This document shows, piece after piece, positions 12,734 to 22,739 of a stretch of 64,000 nt of DNA; position 1 is the first letter of the stretch, and each line of letters starts with the position of its first letter. Origin of the DNA: Diphasiastrum complanatum (Eukaryota > Streptophyta > Lycopodiopsida > Lycopodiales > Lycopodiaceae); assembly GCA_029204225.1 (NCBI GenBank), contig CM055111.1, forward strand, positions 42,534,815-42,598,814, written 5' to 3'. The notes under the pieces are model-generated. The model was not told the origin of the DNA. It did not search any database and saw only the letters and a list, made by a program, of their open reading frames with translations. A program made the translations under genes and the position numbers.

Positions 12734-12816
12734 GCCCAAAGGGGTTGGCCTAGTTGGTTAACTTGGCATCCAAAGTTTCTTTGGTCCCAAGTTCGAGCCT
12801 CCCTTGAAAACCAAGA
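12734..12816 (+). mobile_element. tRNA-derived SINE-like insertion with 15-bp TSD
   Basis: A short insert carries both parts of an RNA polymerase III internal promoter: an A box (TGGCCTAGTTGG, 12746-12757) and a B box (GTTCGAGCC, 12789-12797) with 31 nt between them, as in tRNA genes. It is flanked by perfect 15-bp direct repeats, CATTTTCATTCAATC at 12719-12733 and 12817-12831, the mark of target-primed retroposition. The fold is degenerate: acceptor-like ends AAGGG and CCCTT can pair, but the T arm and anticodon loop are poor. A functional tRNA is therefore unlikely, and a very short SINE or retroposed tRNA-like transcript fits better. Confidence 0.75.
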
Positions 12817-12831
12817 AGCATTTTCATTCAA

Positions 12832-13929
12832 TCACCGAAGAAGAAATCCATTCTTCCACAGATTGTGCATCACACATAGAAATGACAAGCAATTTCTTTC
12901 TCTCTCTCTCTTTATTTCAGTGAAAACATAAACAATGACATTTGAAAGGCCCTTTAGTTGACTTCCGAACATAGTACCTTCAAGGCACACAAGCCCAGTA
13001 ATATCATTAGCCAGTATATTATTTCTAACATCGAGATTCACAACAACTAATTTTTTAACAAATCTTGGGACAACTCCAAAACCTCCTAATCATGAAAACT
13101 AACTTTTACTAGCCAATTTCTTGATTTGAATCTTGGAGATTGTGAGAGGTCTATGGAAGAGAGGCTTCTAGAAGCATAAATTATGAGTCAAATATTGACT
13201 TTGGTTTCTTGGTGCTCAAAGGCCTTGGAGTCTCGGAGGTAGTATACCATACTGGAGATATCATCAAAAACTCTTTCTTAGTTAGTCCTCATTATCAAAG
13301 TGACTATTCTCAAGATTGTCAAGGTTGGAATTTTGCGATAGGTCTTGTTTTGATTATGCCCTATGCAAAATCCAAGAAACTTTCATTCATGGAAATGTGA
13401 CAAGCAAACATGCAAGAAGCAACCAAATCAAGATTAAGAGCACTACCAAATAAGAACTAGATATATAATAGCAAACTCCAAGAAAGCTACACAAGCAAGA
13501 AGATGATGATCCTCCAAGAACAAACTTGCTTATAAATTCTTAATGAAGTGACAAATGCTCTATTGATTAATGGCCTCTCTTACACACTAGCTTATTGTAA
13601 TGTAATGTACTTTTGTCCACTGGTTTAGTCATTACTTACTTATCAGTTGCGCTAATAGATTGGACAATGATTGCAGCCACCCACGATCTCTTACAGACGC
13701 ACATCCACTCTGTACTTTCACATCTGCACACCTGTAATATTATGTATATATTGGATACCATCTGTGCATTCACAGACGGGAGATGAACAATGTATGAAGA
13801 GATAAGGAGAGACTAGGAGAAGAGGTTTGCTTCCTCATTACAGATAGAAATAAGCTTTGTAGGGCAAGTGAAAAATCAAAGGATGGTAAAGCTTTCACGC
13901 TTATTATCCTCAATATATTAGATACACAG
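12832..13929. other. Unassigned stretch upstream of COP-C gag
   Basis: The part at 12951-13030 resembles the LTR-like end at 10500-10619. The rest should hold the leader and 5' LTR of COP-C if that element were complete, but no initiator-Met PBS (TGGTATCAGAGC) is visible, so its 5' end appears lost or too decayed to see. Confidence 0.4.
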
Positions 13930-14727
13930 ATTGGACATAGTTGAAGCTAATACTTCAAAAGAAGTTTGGGACATCCTGAACACACTATATGACATGAGGG
14001 ACGTAACAACTAAGTTACATCTATGAAGGAAGTTCTTCACATTCAAGATGTCTAATGGTGATTCTCTTCAGGGTCACATTAACCAGTTTAAGAATTTCTT
14101 GCAACAGATGGCCGCTGTCGTATCAGTCATAGACGATCAAGACGCAATTATGACATTGCTTTCAAACTTGCCCTCTACATATGAGAACTGGGTGATGATC
14201 ATATCGACACGCTAAGATTTAACTCTTACTAGAGTTATTACTATGTTGCTGCAAGAAGACAATAGAAGAAGTCAAAACATTTTGTCTACTTCCTCCTCTC
14301 TGGCTCTATATGTCAACAAACGCTCTAAGCGACAGAAGCAAAAAAGCTCCAAGAAGACTGCAACAAATCAAAAGTCGACTCAAAGTCAAGGACAATCATC
14401 AAATCCATAGTCGAAGAAGATGTTTTGCAGGTATTGCAAGCACAATAACCATGAGATCAAGGATTGTTGAATCTCCAAGCGAACAATGCATCCAAGAAAA
14501 CACAGTTTCATCATTTCCCCAGGTCAAAGTGGACGAAGCCGCATTTATGGTCAAAGACCAAAGCGCATTTTTTGATGATTCATGGTTTCTTGATTCTTTA
14601 GCAACTCAACACATGACCAATCAACGTGAGATTTTCAACTCCTACACGCCTTACAGCACGAAGAAATTTGTTCATCTTGGTGACAATAGTACTCACACTA
14701 TTGAAGGTGATGGTACTGTAAGAATGT
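13930..14727 (+). pseudogene. COP-C gag and protease, interrupted by GYP-G
   Basis: Plus-strand frames read a copia gag (KEVWDILNTLYDMRDVTTKL, LLSNLPSTYENWV, LLQEDNRRSQN). A CX2CX4HX4C knuckle follows at 14426-14467 (CRYCKHNNHEIKDC), then a protease at about 14580-14727 (SWFLDSLATQHMTNQREIF, with the usual Gly of D-S-G changed to Leu). Several stops and shifts interrupt it. The coding breaks at 14727, where the GYP-G LTR begins, and resumes at 38144 in the next expected part of the protease. This is how the nesting order was established. Gag packages the RNA, and the protease would cut the polyprotein. Confidence 0.85.
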
Positions 14728-15460
14728 TGTAGTGGGTTTCTTTCCTTGCCTAACCTCAAATCAAGATCTAGCATCAAAGAGACGAATTTAGTTGTCACGC
14801 GTAGATTCGTTCCCATGAGAGTGATAGTATAGTTCAGATTTCAGCATGAATGAAGATCCACATCTAACTCTAACATCCATTAACCCTAAACATTAACACT
14901 ACATCCATTAACACTAGATCCACAACAAAGATAGCTTACTCTTTCTCTCTCTCCCTTTCTCTCTCATAAAAAGTATAATAACATGCAATCCCAATAACAA
15001 TCAAATCCAACAATTAGCAAAATCCAAACAAAACATGAGAGACAGAGGAAAAGTGATAGAGAGCAAGGACTTTCATCAATCCATTTCACAAGAGAACCAA
15101 TCTGCTTTATTGAAATGAGGAAATGAACATCTGTAGAAACTCGAGTTGGTCCTTTTTTATAGTAGAGAGGAGGACCCTGGCCTCTGAATCCTATTGGTCC
15201 ATTTCTGCCTCCCTGATTATTCAAATTTAAAAAAGAGTGGGAACCATCCTAATTGGAGGGAAACCCAACTTTATTCAATAGCTTGACATTTAGGCCCTGT
15301 GACATTAAAAGTCCCGCAAAAAGGTCTAAAGTTCTTTTATTGACTTTCTAATCAAATAACTATGTGATCATCGGGTTGGACTTATACACGTAGGGTACCA
15401 AATCCCTCTCACTTATTAATTAGGGTTAGGGTTGCCTTGGGATCCGCAAACCCTCCAGTA
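14728..15460 (-). repeat. GYP-G 3' LTR
   Basis: Plus-strand reading starts TGTAGTGGGTTTC and ends CCGCAAACCCTCCAGTA. It matches 37416-38143 nearly throughout, with scattered substitutions and small indels. It contains the same minus-strand TATA box (plus reading TTTTTATAGTAG) and TTTATT complement of a poly(A) signal as its partner. Confidence 0.9.
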
Positions 15461-15588
15461 GTATCCCCCACCAAAACTGGTGGCGGTCCTACGACACCTG
15501 CGAGATGCAGTTATTGGGGATTGATCATCAATAGAGAAGAGGAAAGCATTCTACTAAGCCTTGGCTATTGCTTTTCTTTGCATGTTGC
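15461..15588 (-). other. GYP-G 3' untranslated segment with hairpin next to the LTR
   Basis: Short non-coding segment between the 3' LTR and the COP-B insertion, continued at 21452. The minus strand next to the LTR is purine-rich (GGTGGGGGATAC) and is the likely PPT. A 6-bp inverted repeat CCACCA/TGGTGG with a 4-nt loop lies at 15468-15483, overlapping the PPT region. Confidence 0.6.
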
Positions 15589-16241
15589 TGTGAAAAACTC
15601 AGATCCAAAAGATGCTAAAGTTTCATAAAGATCTTGGCCATGGAAGTTATGCACATCTAGATTGAAAAAATGATAGAAATTGTGATGTTAAGCATACTAA
15701 ACATCAACTAAACATCAAGATCTGATCATAAGCTTCCACAAACAGAAACTTGCTGTCCCTGTCCGTACTTCAGAGCCTACAACCTGCATTTCACACGTGT
15801 GAAGCCATAGCAACAAAGAAATCACAATTCTAGTGGCTAGAATGCAAGATATGAACAAAAAAGTGAGAGAGAAGAAGATGGATCTTCAAAGAGCATAACA
15901 TTCATTCAATAGAATGAAAATGAGATGTGTACATACTCGTGGAGATGGCTATTTATAGCAGCCATAGTGCCTCTTGGCCACTTGTCTTATGATAGGCTAA
16001 AATTGGGGTCCAATAGGATTCACCCATCTACCTAGAAATTTGGTCAAATAGGAATGCACCAAATTATGAGCCAATAGAAGAGCTCCACACTCGACCTCCT
16101 CTAATTAATGTGACCTCAAAAGTAGTGTACACATACTTTGGGCCTCTACATACATGTATGAACCTATCTCTAACTTTTATTTGGCCATAGGCCTACAAAA
16201 TCTCAAGTTAGGAAAATACTACTAGTTGACAATTTTTCACA
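15589..16241 (-). repeat. COP-B 3' LTR
   Basis: 653 bp, identical by eye to 20799-21451. It contains the minus-strand TATA box (plus reading TATTTATA at 15950-15957) and the palindrome CACACGTGTG near 15791-15800. The pol stop codon lies inside its first bases. Confidence 0.96.
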
Positions 16242-17586
16242 CTCCCTCTTCAACTAGTTTTAGCATAGATTTAGAAAGTACACCAAGACTTGTTCTATGC
16301 TTGAAAAATAAGTCCTTTCCCAATGCTTTGGTAAAGATATCAGCCACACATTCCTTTGATGGGACATGTTCAAGCTTGATCTCTTTTGCCAACACTTGTT
16401 CTCTCACAAAATGGTAAGCCACCTCGATATGTTTGCTCCTTGCATGGAAAACCGGATTGCTTGCTAGACTTTGGGCTGAAAGGTTGTCACAAAAGATGAT
16501 TGGACTCTCTGAAAAATCCAGCAAATGAAGCTCCATAATCATCCTCTTGATCCACACCATCTCCTTTGTGCATGATGTCAAAGCTTTGTACTCGGCCTCA
16601 CTAGAAGAAAGTGATATAGTTGCTTGTTTCTTCGACATCCATGAGATAGCTCCATCACCTATGAAAATAGCATGTGCATTTATGGATTTTCTATCCATAA
16701 GGTCTCCTGCAAAATCTGAATCTGAAAAACCAAATAAGTTAGGTGATGAGCCTCTATAAACAATGCCAAAATCTTTTGTTCCCGAGATGTATCTCAAGAT
16801 CCTCTTTCCTAGTTTCCAATGTTCTATGCTAGGATCTTGCATGAATTGGCTTAATCTACCAACACAATAAGATAAATCAGGTCTTGTGATGGTTAGATAT
16901 ATAAGAGAACCTATTAGCTTCCTATAGAGAGTAATGTCCTCGAAGGATCTTTCATTACCTCTTATAGTTAGCTTTACATGTGATTCCATAGGTGTATCAA
17001 TAGGATTTGCATCTACCATATGAAATCTATTGAGAATAGAAATAGCATACTTCTCTTGTGAAATAAAAGTGATTTGAGAAGTTCTAATTACTTCTATTCC
17101 TAAGATATAGCTCAAAAGACCAAGATCATGCACTTCAAATTCCTTTTTTAGTGCTTTCTTGATATCTTCTATATCTTCCTTGTTCCCTCCACTTAAAATA
17201 ATGTCATCCACATAAATTAGAAGGATTGTAACATCATTAGCACTAATTCTAAAGTAAAGTGAATGATCATACTCACTCATAGTGAAGTTTTGAGAAAGTA
17301 GAAAAGAGTTAAGCCTAGCATACCAACTCCTTGGTGCTTGCTTAAGACCATACAAACTTTTTTGTAGAAAACACACATGATTAGGCTTGCTATGAGAAAC
17401 ATAGCTCTCGGGTTGCTCCATGTAGACTTCCTCTTCAAGATCACCATTCAAGAAAGCATTAGAAATGTCTAATTGCCAAAGATCCCATCCATAAAGAGTT
17501 GCAAGGGAAATGATTACTCTTATGCTCACCATCTTTGCCACAGGGTGCAAAGGTTTCCTCATAGTCAATGCCATGCTCTTGAGCAT
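16237..17586 (-). CDS. COP-B pol, C-terminal part: reverse transcriptase and RNase H
   Basis: A 449-codon open frame carries the copia reverse transcriptase core (LWQLDISNAFLNGDLEEEVY, KSLYGLKQAPRSWY, catalytic loop YVDDIILSGG). The C-terminal RNase H follows (FSDSDFAGDLMDRKSINAHA, SLSSSEAEYKALTSCTKEMVW, ADIFTKALGKDLF). Together they turn the packaged RNA into double-stranded DNA in the particle. The catalytic Asp pair is intact. The first codons of this frame (about 10) are out of phase with the real protein: a one-base shift in a GGG run at 17543-17545 separates it from the preceding frame. The frame ends with a stop formed across the PPT-LTR boundary (16237-16239). The last residues before the stop (SKSMLKLVEEGV) recur in COP-E. 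Confidence 0.95.
   Translation of the reverse strand: MLKSMALTMRKPLHPVAKMVSIRVIISLATLYGWDLWQLDISNAFLNGDLEEEVYMEQPESYVSHSKPNHVCFLQKSLYGLKQAPRSWYARLNSFLLSQNFTMSEYDHSLYFRISANDVTILLIYVDDIILSGGNKEDIEDIKKALKKEFEVHDLGLLSYILGIEVIRTSQITFISQEKYAISILNRFHMVDANPIDTPMESHVKLTIRGNERSFEDITLYRKLIGSLIYLTITRPDLSYCVGRLSQFMQDPSIEHWKLGKRILRYISGTKDFGIVYRGSSPNLFGFSDSDFAGDLMDRKSINAHAIFIGDGAISWMSKKQATISLSSSEAEYKALTSCTKEMVWIKRMIMELHLLDFSESPIIFCDNLSAQSLASNPVFHARSKHIEVAYHFVREQVLAKEIKLEHVPSKECVADIFTKALGKDLFFKHRTSLGVLSKSMLKLVEEGV
16242..16251 (-). promoter_or_regulatory. COP-B polypurine tract
   Basis: The minus strand reads GAAGAGGGAG immediately before the 3' LTR. It is also coding: the last pol codons are read through this tract. 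Confidence 0.9.
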
Positions 17587-18340
17587 AACCTTTAGCCACC
17601 AACCTTGCCTTCAACTTGTTGATAGATCCATCTTGATTTGTCTTTACCTTGAAGATCCATTTGCATCCAATTGCACTTTTGCCCTTTGGAAGCTCCACCA
17701 ATCTCCATGTGTTGTTCTTCATAAGTGCTTCAAACTCAAGATCCATTGCTTGGATCCATTCCTCTTTTTGCCTTGCTTCATCTACACATGAAGGTACATC
17801 AAAAGAAGTTAGGAAAGCATAGTTGGATCCATCCACCACTTGCTTACCTTTGCCATCATAAGTGAGCCTTGAGGGTTTCACTTTATGCCTTGGAGTTCTC
17901 CTTGGAATTTGACTTGAAGAGGCTTCTTCAACATCCACATCCAATGTGTCATCAACTCCATTGTCATCAAGCACATTAGTTGCAACAACACCATCATCAC
18001 TTGAAACAACTTTTGGAATGTTACCTTCATCAAAAATGACATCCCTACTTGTGAACACTTTCTTGATTGAAGGAACATAAATCCTATATGCTTTGCTTAC
18101 TTCACTATAACCAACAAAAATGCCCTTTCTTGAAGATGGATCCTCCTTAGTTCTATCATCAAGAGTAATGTTGAAGTAGCAAATGCATCCAAAAGTTCTT
18201 AGAAACTTGACATTAGGCTTCGTACCAAACAAAGCTTCAAAAAGGGGTTTTTCCTTCCAATACAACACTTGGCCATCTATTGCATAGGAAATTTGCACAC
18301 AACAAAGCATCACTCCAAAAAGGTTTAGGAAGATTAGCAT
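17459..18340 (-). CDS. COP-B pol, middle part: integrase C-terminus, linker and RT start
   Basis: A 293-codon frame. The first codons are out of phase. True homology starts around EALFGTKPNVKFLRTFGC, the integrase C-terminal region, and continues through GIFVGYSEVSKAYRIYVPS, an acidic linker (DDNGVDDTLDVDVEEASSSQ) and the start of the RT domain (KNNTWRLVELPKGKSAIGC, KARLVAKGYAQEHGIDYEET). It is joined to its neighbours only through two one-base shifts, in the A run at 18239-18243 and the G run at 17543-17545. Both are in short homopolymers. With the shifts resolved, the three frames form one polyprotein of ordinary copia length. Confidence 0.92.
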   Translation of the reverse strand: MLIFLNLFGVMLCCVQISYAIDGQVLYWKEKPLFEALFGTKPNVKFLRTFGCICYFNITLDDRTKEDPSSRKGIFVGYSEVSKAYRIYVPSIKKVFTSRDVIFDEGNIPKVVSSDDGVVATNVLDDNGVDDTLDVDVEEASSSQIPRRTPRHKVKPSRLTYDGKGKQVVDGSNYAFLTSFDVPSCVDEARQKEEWIQAMDLEFEALMKNNTWRLVELPKGKSAIGCKWIFKVKTNQDGSINKLKARLVAKGYAQEHGIDYEETFAPCGKDGEHKSNHFPCNSLWMGSLAIRHF

Positions 18341-20189
18341 TCAATCTCATTGCCTTTGCACTCTCACACAAGGTTCTATTCTTCCTCTCGGCCACTCCAT
18401 TTTGTTGTGGTGTTCTTGGACATGTGTACTCCCTCTTGATCCCATGCTCATCGCAAAAGGCTTTGAATTTGTTAGAAATGTATTCACCACCATTGTCGCT
18501 CCTCAAGCATTTGATTTTGGTTGTAAATTGAGTCTCAATAGCAACTTTGAACTTGACAAACACATCAAACACCTCATCCTTGCTCTTTAGTAGATAAACC
18601 CAACAAAATCTACTAAAATCATCAATGAAAGTTACATACATCTTAGCACCTCCATTGCTAATTGTAGTAACACCATGAATATCCGAATGCAAGAGAGAAA
18701 AAGGCATCTTAGATCTAGATATAGATCTAGTATATGGCAATCTATGTGATTTAGACAAAGCACATTCTTCACAAACATGATTCAAGCAAGTAAGAGACTT
18801 GGGAAGTCCCCTTACTACCTCCTTTTTGGCTATTACCTCCAAGGCCTTGTAGTTGAGATGTCCCATCCTTTTATGCCATACCTCTTGAATTGACATTTGT
18901 TCATTTGCCATGCATCCAACTTGGTTAGCAACAACACATGCATCAAGCTTGAACAATTTCCCTTGCCTTTTCCCTTTTGCAATGATACTACACCCCTTTT
19001 TGATCAAGCAAGCATCACCATCAAACTCAACTTTGAATCCTTTGTCAAGCATTTGGCTTACACTAAGTAAGTTCTTGGTAATGGATGGAATGAGCAAAAC
19101 ATCTTTCAATTCTATATTCCTATTTGTAGAAAGTGAAATAGGAATTGTGCCAATCCCCTTGATTGCACACTCACCATCATTTGCGGTATAGATTACCTTC
19201 CTATCACCATCAAATGCCATTAAAGATGAAAAATACTCTTTATGATATGTCATATGAGAAGTGGCTCCACTATCAATCCACCAAGGATCAATGTCTCCAT
19301 GATTAGCCAACAAGCAAGATGACATAACAAAAGCATCATTTGAAAGAAGCTCATCCCCACCCTCATCAATAGTTAGATTGGTTTGCTTTTCCCCTTGATC
19401 CCTCTTTTTCTTGAAACAATCACTAGCAAAATGCCCTTTGACTCCACAATAGAAACATTTTAGCTTAGATCTATCCTTCTTTTTGCCAAAAGTAGAGTGC
19501 TCACCTTGGTCTTGCCCTTTAGACCAATTGCTTTTACCTTTGCCCTTGAACTTGCCTTTAGAGAACATTGCCTCCTCTTCTCCTCCTTGAGATGTAGAAG
19601 ATGCTCCCACTCTTGTTTGCAACCTGAATTCTTCAGCCAACAAGACCTCTTGCAAGTCTCCAACACTTGGTAAACATTTTTGGATAGCATAACTTTGAAC
19701 AAGATTAGCATGATCATCCAACAAGCCATTGAGAATCACTTGAACAAGCTCCTCATTATTTATGCCATCATTAATGCATGCTAACTCATCATTCAATGCT
19801 TTAACTCTCAAAACAAAAGCATGTCCATTCTCACTCTTCTTTTGCATACAAGAAAAGATTTGCCTTCTTAAAGTCAACACTCTAGAAGTAGACTTGGATT
19901 CATAAACCTTCTTCAAGGCTTCCCAAGCTTCACTAGATGATGTGCACTTACCAACCTCTTTGATAAGCTCATTTGTCACATTCATCTTGATCATGTGAAG
20001 GGCTTTCTTTGCCCTCTTGTCATACCTCAATTGTTCTTGAGGTGCCAAAGGTCTCTCCTCCACACCTACAACAATATCCATCAACTCATTCATCTCAAGC
20101 AAAGACTCCATCCTTACTTTCCAAGTAGAATAGTTGAGGGAGGTAAGCCTATCATTGCTTTCCAACATGTAGCCTCCATTTGTAGCCAT
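18237..20189 (-). CDS. COP-B gag, protease and integrase core
   Basis: A 650-codon frame starting MATNGGYMLESNDRLTSLNY. Residues 1-235 are a copia gag of the UBN2 type. A CCHC knuckle CFYCGVKGHFASDC lies near residues 244-257. The protease is near 300-390, with intact active site WWIDSGATSHM. The pre-integrase zinc region runs from about 435 (WHKRMGHLNYKALE to CEECALSKSHRLPY). The integrase catalytic core follows, with Asp in LLHSDIHG, Asp in LRSDNGGEY and Glu in NGVAERKNR. Gag forms the particle, the protease matures it, and the integrase inserts the DNA copy. Key residues are intact. The frame runs into a stop at 18237 because of one extra base in an A run. The start codon is the first Met after the leader and PBS. 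Confidence 0.96.
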   Translation of the reverse strand: MATNGGYMLESNDRLTSLNYSTWKVRMESLLEMNELMDIVVGVEERPLAPQEQLRYDKRAKKALHMIKMNVTNELIKEVGKCTSSSEAWEALKKVYESKSTSRVLTLRRQIFSCMQKKSENGHAFVLRVKALNDELACINDGINNEELVQVILNGLLDDHANLVQSYAIQKCLPSVGDLQEVLLAEEFRLQTRVGASSTSQGGEEEAMFSKGKFKGKGKSNWSKGQDQGEHSTFGKKKDRSKLKCFYCGVKGHFASDCFKKKRDQGEKQTNLTIDEGGDELLSNDAFVMSSCLLANHGDIDPWWIDSGATSHMTYHKEYFSSLMAFDGDRKVIYTANDGECAIKGIGTIPISLSTNRNIELKDVLLIPSITKNLLSVSQMLDKGFKVEFDGDACLIKKGCSIIAKGKRQGKLFKLDACVVANQVGCMANEQMSIQEVWHKRMGHLNYKALEVIAKKEVVRGLPKSLTCLNHVCEECALSKSHRLPYTRSISRSKMPFSLLHSDIHGVTTISNGGAKMYVTFIDDFSRFCWVYLLKSKDEVFDVFVKFKVAIETQFTTKIKCLRSDNGGEYISNKFKAFCDEHGIKREYTCPRTPQQNGVAERKNRTLCESAKAMRLNANLPKPFWSDALLCANFLCNRWPSVVLEGKTPF

Positions 20190-20786
20190 GTTGCAATGAT
20201 TGATCTCTGATCTTTGACCTGTTCCAATGCACTAAGCACTCTCTTGAATCAACAAATGAAACACAAGAAGAAATCACAAAGATTTGGAACCTAAAACCTT
20301 ACTTTTTCTCTCTTTTCCTCACTTTTTCCTCAATTTTAGCCACTAGTTTTATGATTTCTTGATCAAACCAAGACCAAACCTCAATATACTTGCTTTTCCC
20401 TCACTCCTAAGATTGAAATACACTCTTGAATCATTCAGCAAACTGAAAATCAGAGGGTTACATCAATTTTGAAGTTTTTGACATGAAGAAGCAAGAAATT
20501 GAATCAAAAAACTATATGCTAGAATGGAAAACTAATAGGATCTTGTTGGATCTTGCATCTCCCTCTTTCCAAAACAATTTTTGTCTCCTTATTCTGATAA
20601 GTACAGAGGGAATTCGCCCTACTTCAATTGAAATGCATACAAATGATGTTTTGATCACAAAGATCCAATTTCTACACATAAATCAACAAGATTTTTAGCT
20701 AGAAACTTGATTGGAATGCTACAAAAGCAAACTCGCCCACAAATCTCTTCTAAATCTGGCAAAACCTGCACATTTGGCCGCCTAAT

Positions 20787-20798
20787 GCTCTGATACCA
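20787..20798 (-). promoter_or_regulatory. COP-B primer binding site
   Basis: The minus strand reads TGGTATCAGAGC directly against the 5' LTR. It is complementary to the 3' end of initiator methionine tRNA and a perfect copia-type site. Confidence 0.96.
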
Positions 20799-21451
20799 TG
20801 TGAAAAACTCAGATCCAAAAGATGCTAAAGTTTCATAAAGATCTTGGCCATGGAAGTTATGCACATCTAGATTGAAAAAATGATAGAAATTGTGATGTTA
20901 AGCATACTAAACATCAACTAAACATCAAGATCTGATCATAAGCTTCCACAAACAGAAACTTGCTGTCCCTGTCCGTACTTCAGAGCCTACAACCTGCATT
21001 TCACACGTGTGAAGCCATAGCAACAAAGAAATCACAATTCTAGTGGCTAGAATGCAAGATATGAACAAAAAAGTGAGAGAGAAGAAGATGGATCTTCAAA
21101 GAGCATAACATTCATTCAATAGAATGAAAATGAGATGTGTACATACTCGTGGAGATGGCTATTTATAGCAGCCATAGTGCCTCTTGGCCACTTGTCTTAT
21201 GATAGGCTAAAATTGGGGTCCAATAGGATTCACCCATCTACCTAGAAATTTGGTCAAATAGGAATGCACCAAATTATGAGCCAATAGAAGAGCTCCACAC
21301 TCGACCTCCTCTAATTAATGTGACCTCAAAAGTAGTGTACACATACTTTGGGCCTCTACATACATGTATGAACCTATCTCTAACTTTTATTTGGCCATAG
21401 GCCTACAAAATCTCAAGTTAGGAAAATACTACTAGTTGACAATTTTTCACA
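20799..21451 (-). repeat. COP-B 5' LTR
   Basis: 653 bp, identical by eye to the 3' LTR. It is the promoter LTR of the element and ends against the PBS. Confidence 0.96.
21160..21167 (-). promoter_or_regulatory. COP-B TATA box
   Basis: The minus strand reads TATAAATA within GCTGCTATAAATAGCC. It lies about 285 bp into the LTR in sense direction, a plausible core promoter for the genomic RNA. Confidence 0.75.
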
Positions 21452-21599
21452 GTTGCTGCATTATATCTTATCGTTGATCCAACACACTCTGAGAATCATT
21501 GCAATTAACTTTGGTGACTGATTGTTTTTGGCACAGTTATCATTCTATACCGAATTTCAGTTTCATACTTGGATTTACAGGTTAACGTCTGAACAGGGA

Positions 21600-22026
21600 C
21601 CATTCTAATCAACAAGTATTCCTCTGTATCCTTATGAACCATTGGCCACCAACATCCTGATTGCAAGATCTTGTGTTTGGTTATGTCGGATGCAAAATGG
21701 CCTCCACCCATGCCTTTATGTGAAAGTGAAATGATCTGGGTGGCCTCATGAGGGAGAATACACCGCCGAAGGATCCCGTCTGGACCTCTTCAATACAACT
21801 GGCTGGCAATCAGCTAATAAGGTCTAGCCTTCAAGATCAACTTCCATTGTTCCACCTTTGGTAGTGACTTGTCTGGTTGGCCCCGCAGATATTCAACAAT
21901 GTCGGTAGCCCACTCTGGTACTGTGTCCACGTAAAATAAGGCAGCATCGGCCAACTCATCGTCGGGTTGATGGTTGCTAAGCTCCTTGTTCATGGCAATG
22001 TTCTTGAGTGAAATTTCAATGAGCAT
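21600..22026 (-). pseudogene. GYP-H RNase H tail and integrase zinc-finger fragment
   Basis: Minus strand 22026-21814 reads NHQPDDELADAALFYVDTVP and continues to KARPYQLIAD. Then 21711-21600 reads HKGMGGGHFASDITKHKILQ followed by SGCWWPMVHKDTEEYLL. These are the RNase H C-terminus and the integrase H2C2 zinc region of a gypsy element. The same segment exists separately in GYP-G at 31256-31500 (DDELPDAALFYVEAVLEW), so this copy belongs to a second, related but diverged element. Homology ends near 21600, before the integrase core, and the upstream RT is missing. Confidence 0.8.
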
Positions 22027-22739
22027 GTTTTGATTTCTTTTGTGTTGTGGATTAATTAGTTTTCTTGCTTACTCCCTTGCTTCTTAGTTGTGGATTAGAT
22101 TTCATTTCTTGTTTGTGGATTAATGTAGGAATCAGCATTCAAGTAAATTCAATAGACTGGATTTGTGGTGTAAATCTTGCAAATTCTTTTACATTCTAGT
22201 TCTTGATTGTTCTTGGGCATTCCAAGCCTCAAGAAATGGATGTTTCTTGATTCTTGGGCTGCTAGAGTGCTGTTAGGAAATTAGTTTTCTTGTTTCTTGT
22301 TTTTTTGATTGAGTAGCTTAATCTTGTCCTTGTTTGTTTCCTGATTTTAGTAGATAGATTGTAGAATTGCTCCCTGATTCAGAACGCTGATCTAAACCGA
22401 GCTAGGACTGGTTGCATGGTTTGTTTATGCATGTAGTTGAGTAACGAATCTGTCTCTCCCCACTAACAAGCTGGGAAATACTCATTGTAATATGAGAAAC
22501 CGCTTTTGTTGGAAACCGTTCTAACAACCAGACCAGAGCCGTAAAGAACCGTAACCTACAAAAGTAACAAAACAAACGAAGAACGGTAAAGAAGACCATG
22601 TTCACAGATTTAGGGGAAGTTGTGAATAGTATTCCAGCATAGGTACAAATTTGTCTCACTCTGATTGGTAGATAAATATAGGCTGTGTTTCTCAATTCAT
22701 TATTTGATAAATGTATGGCTGTGATCAACAAAAATTGGC

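Larger units (their letters stand above)
15589..21451 (-). mobile_element. COP-B: nearly intact, very young Ty1/copia element
   Basis: A 5863-bp element with two 653-bp LTRs that I read as identical throughout, a 5-bp target duplication GTTGC at 15584-15588 and 21452-21456, terminal TGTGAAAAA/TTTTTCACA, PBS and PPT abutting the LTRs, and a full gag-PR-IN-RT-RH set. Coding is minus-strand and needs only two single-base corrections to be continuous. It sits in the 3' non-coding part of GYP-G, making it the latest identifiable insertion. All parts needed in cis for transposition are present; whether the encoded proteins work depends on the two frameshifts. Confidence 0.97.

Noticed and set aside
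12734-12816. Functional tRNA gene
   Set aside because: A and B boxes are good, but T arm and anticodon loop do not form properly, and the flanking duplication shows a retroposed copy.
12890-12915. Short CT-rich run as a microsatellite
   Set aside because: Too short and imperfect to list.
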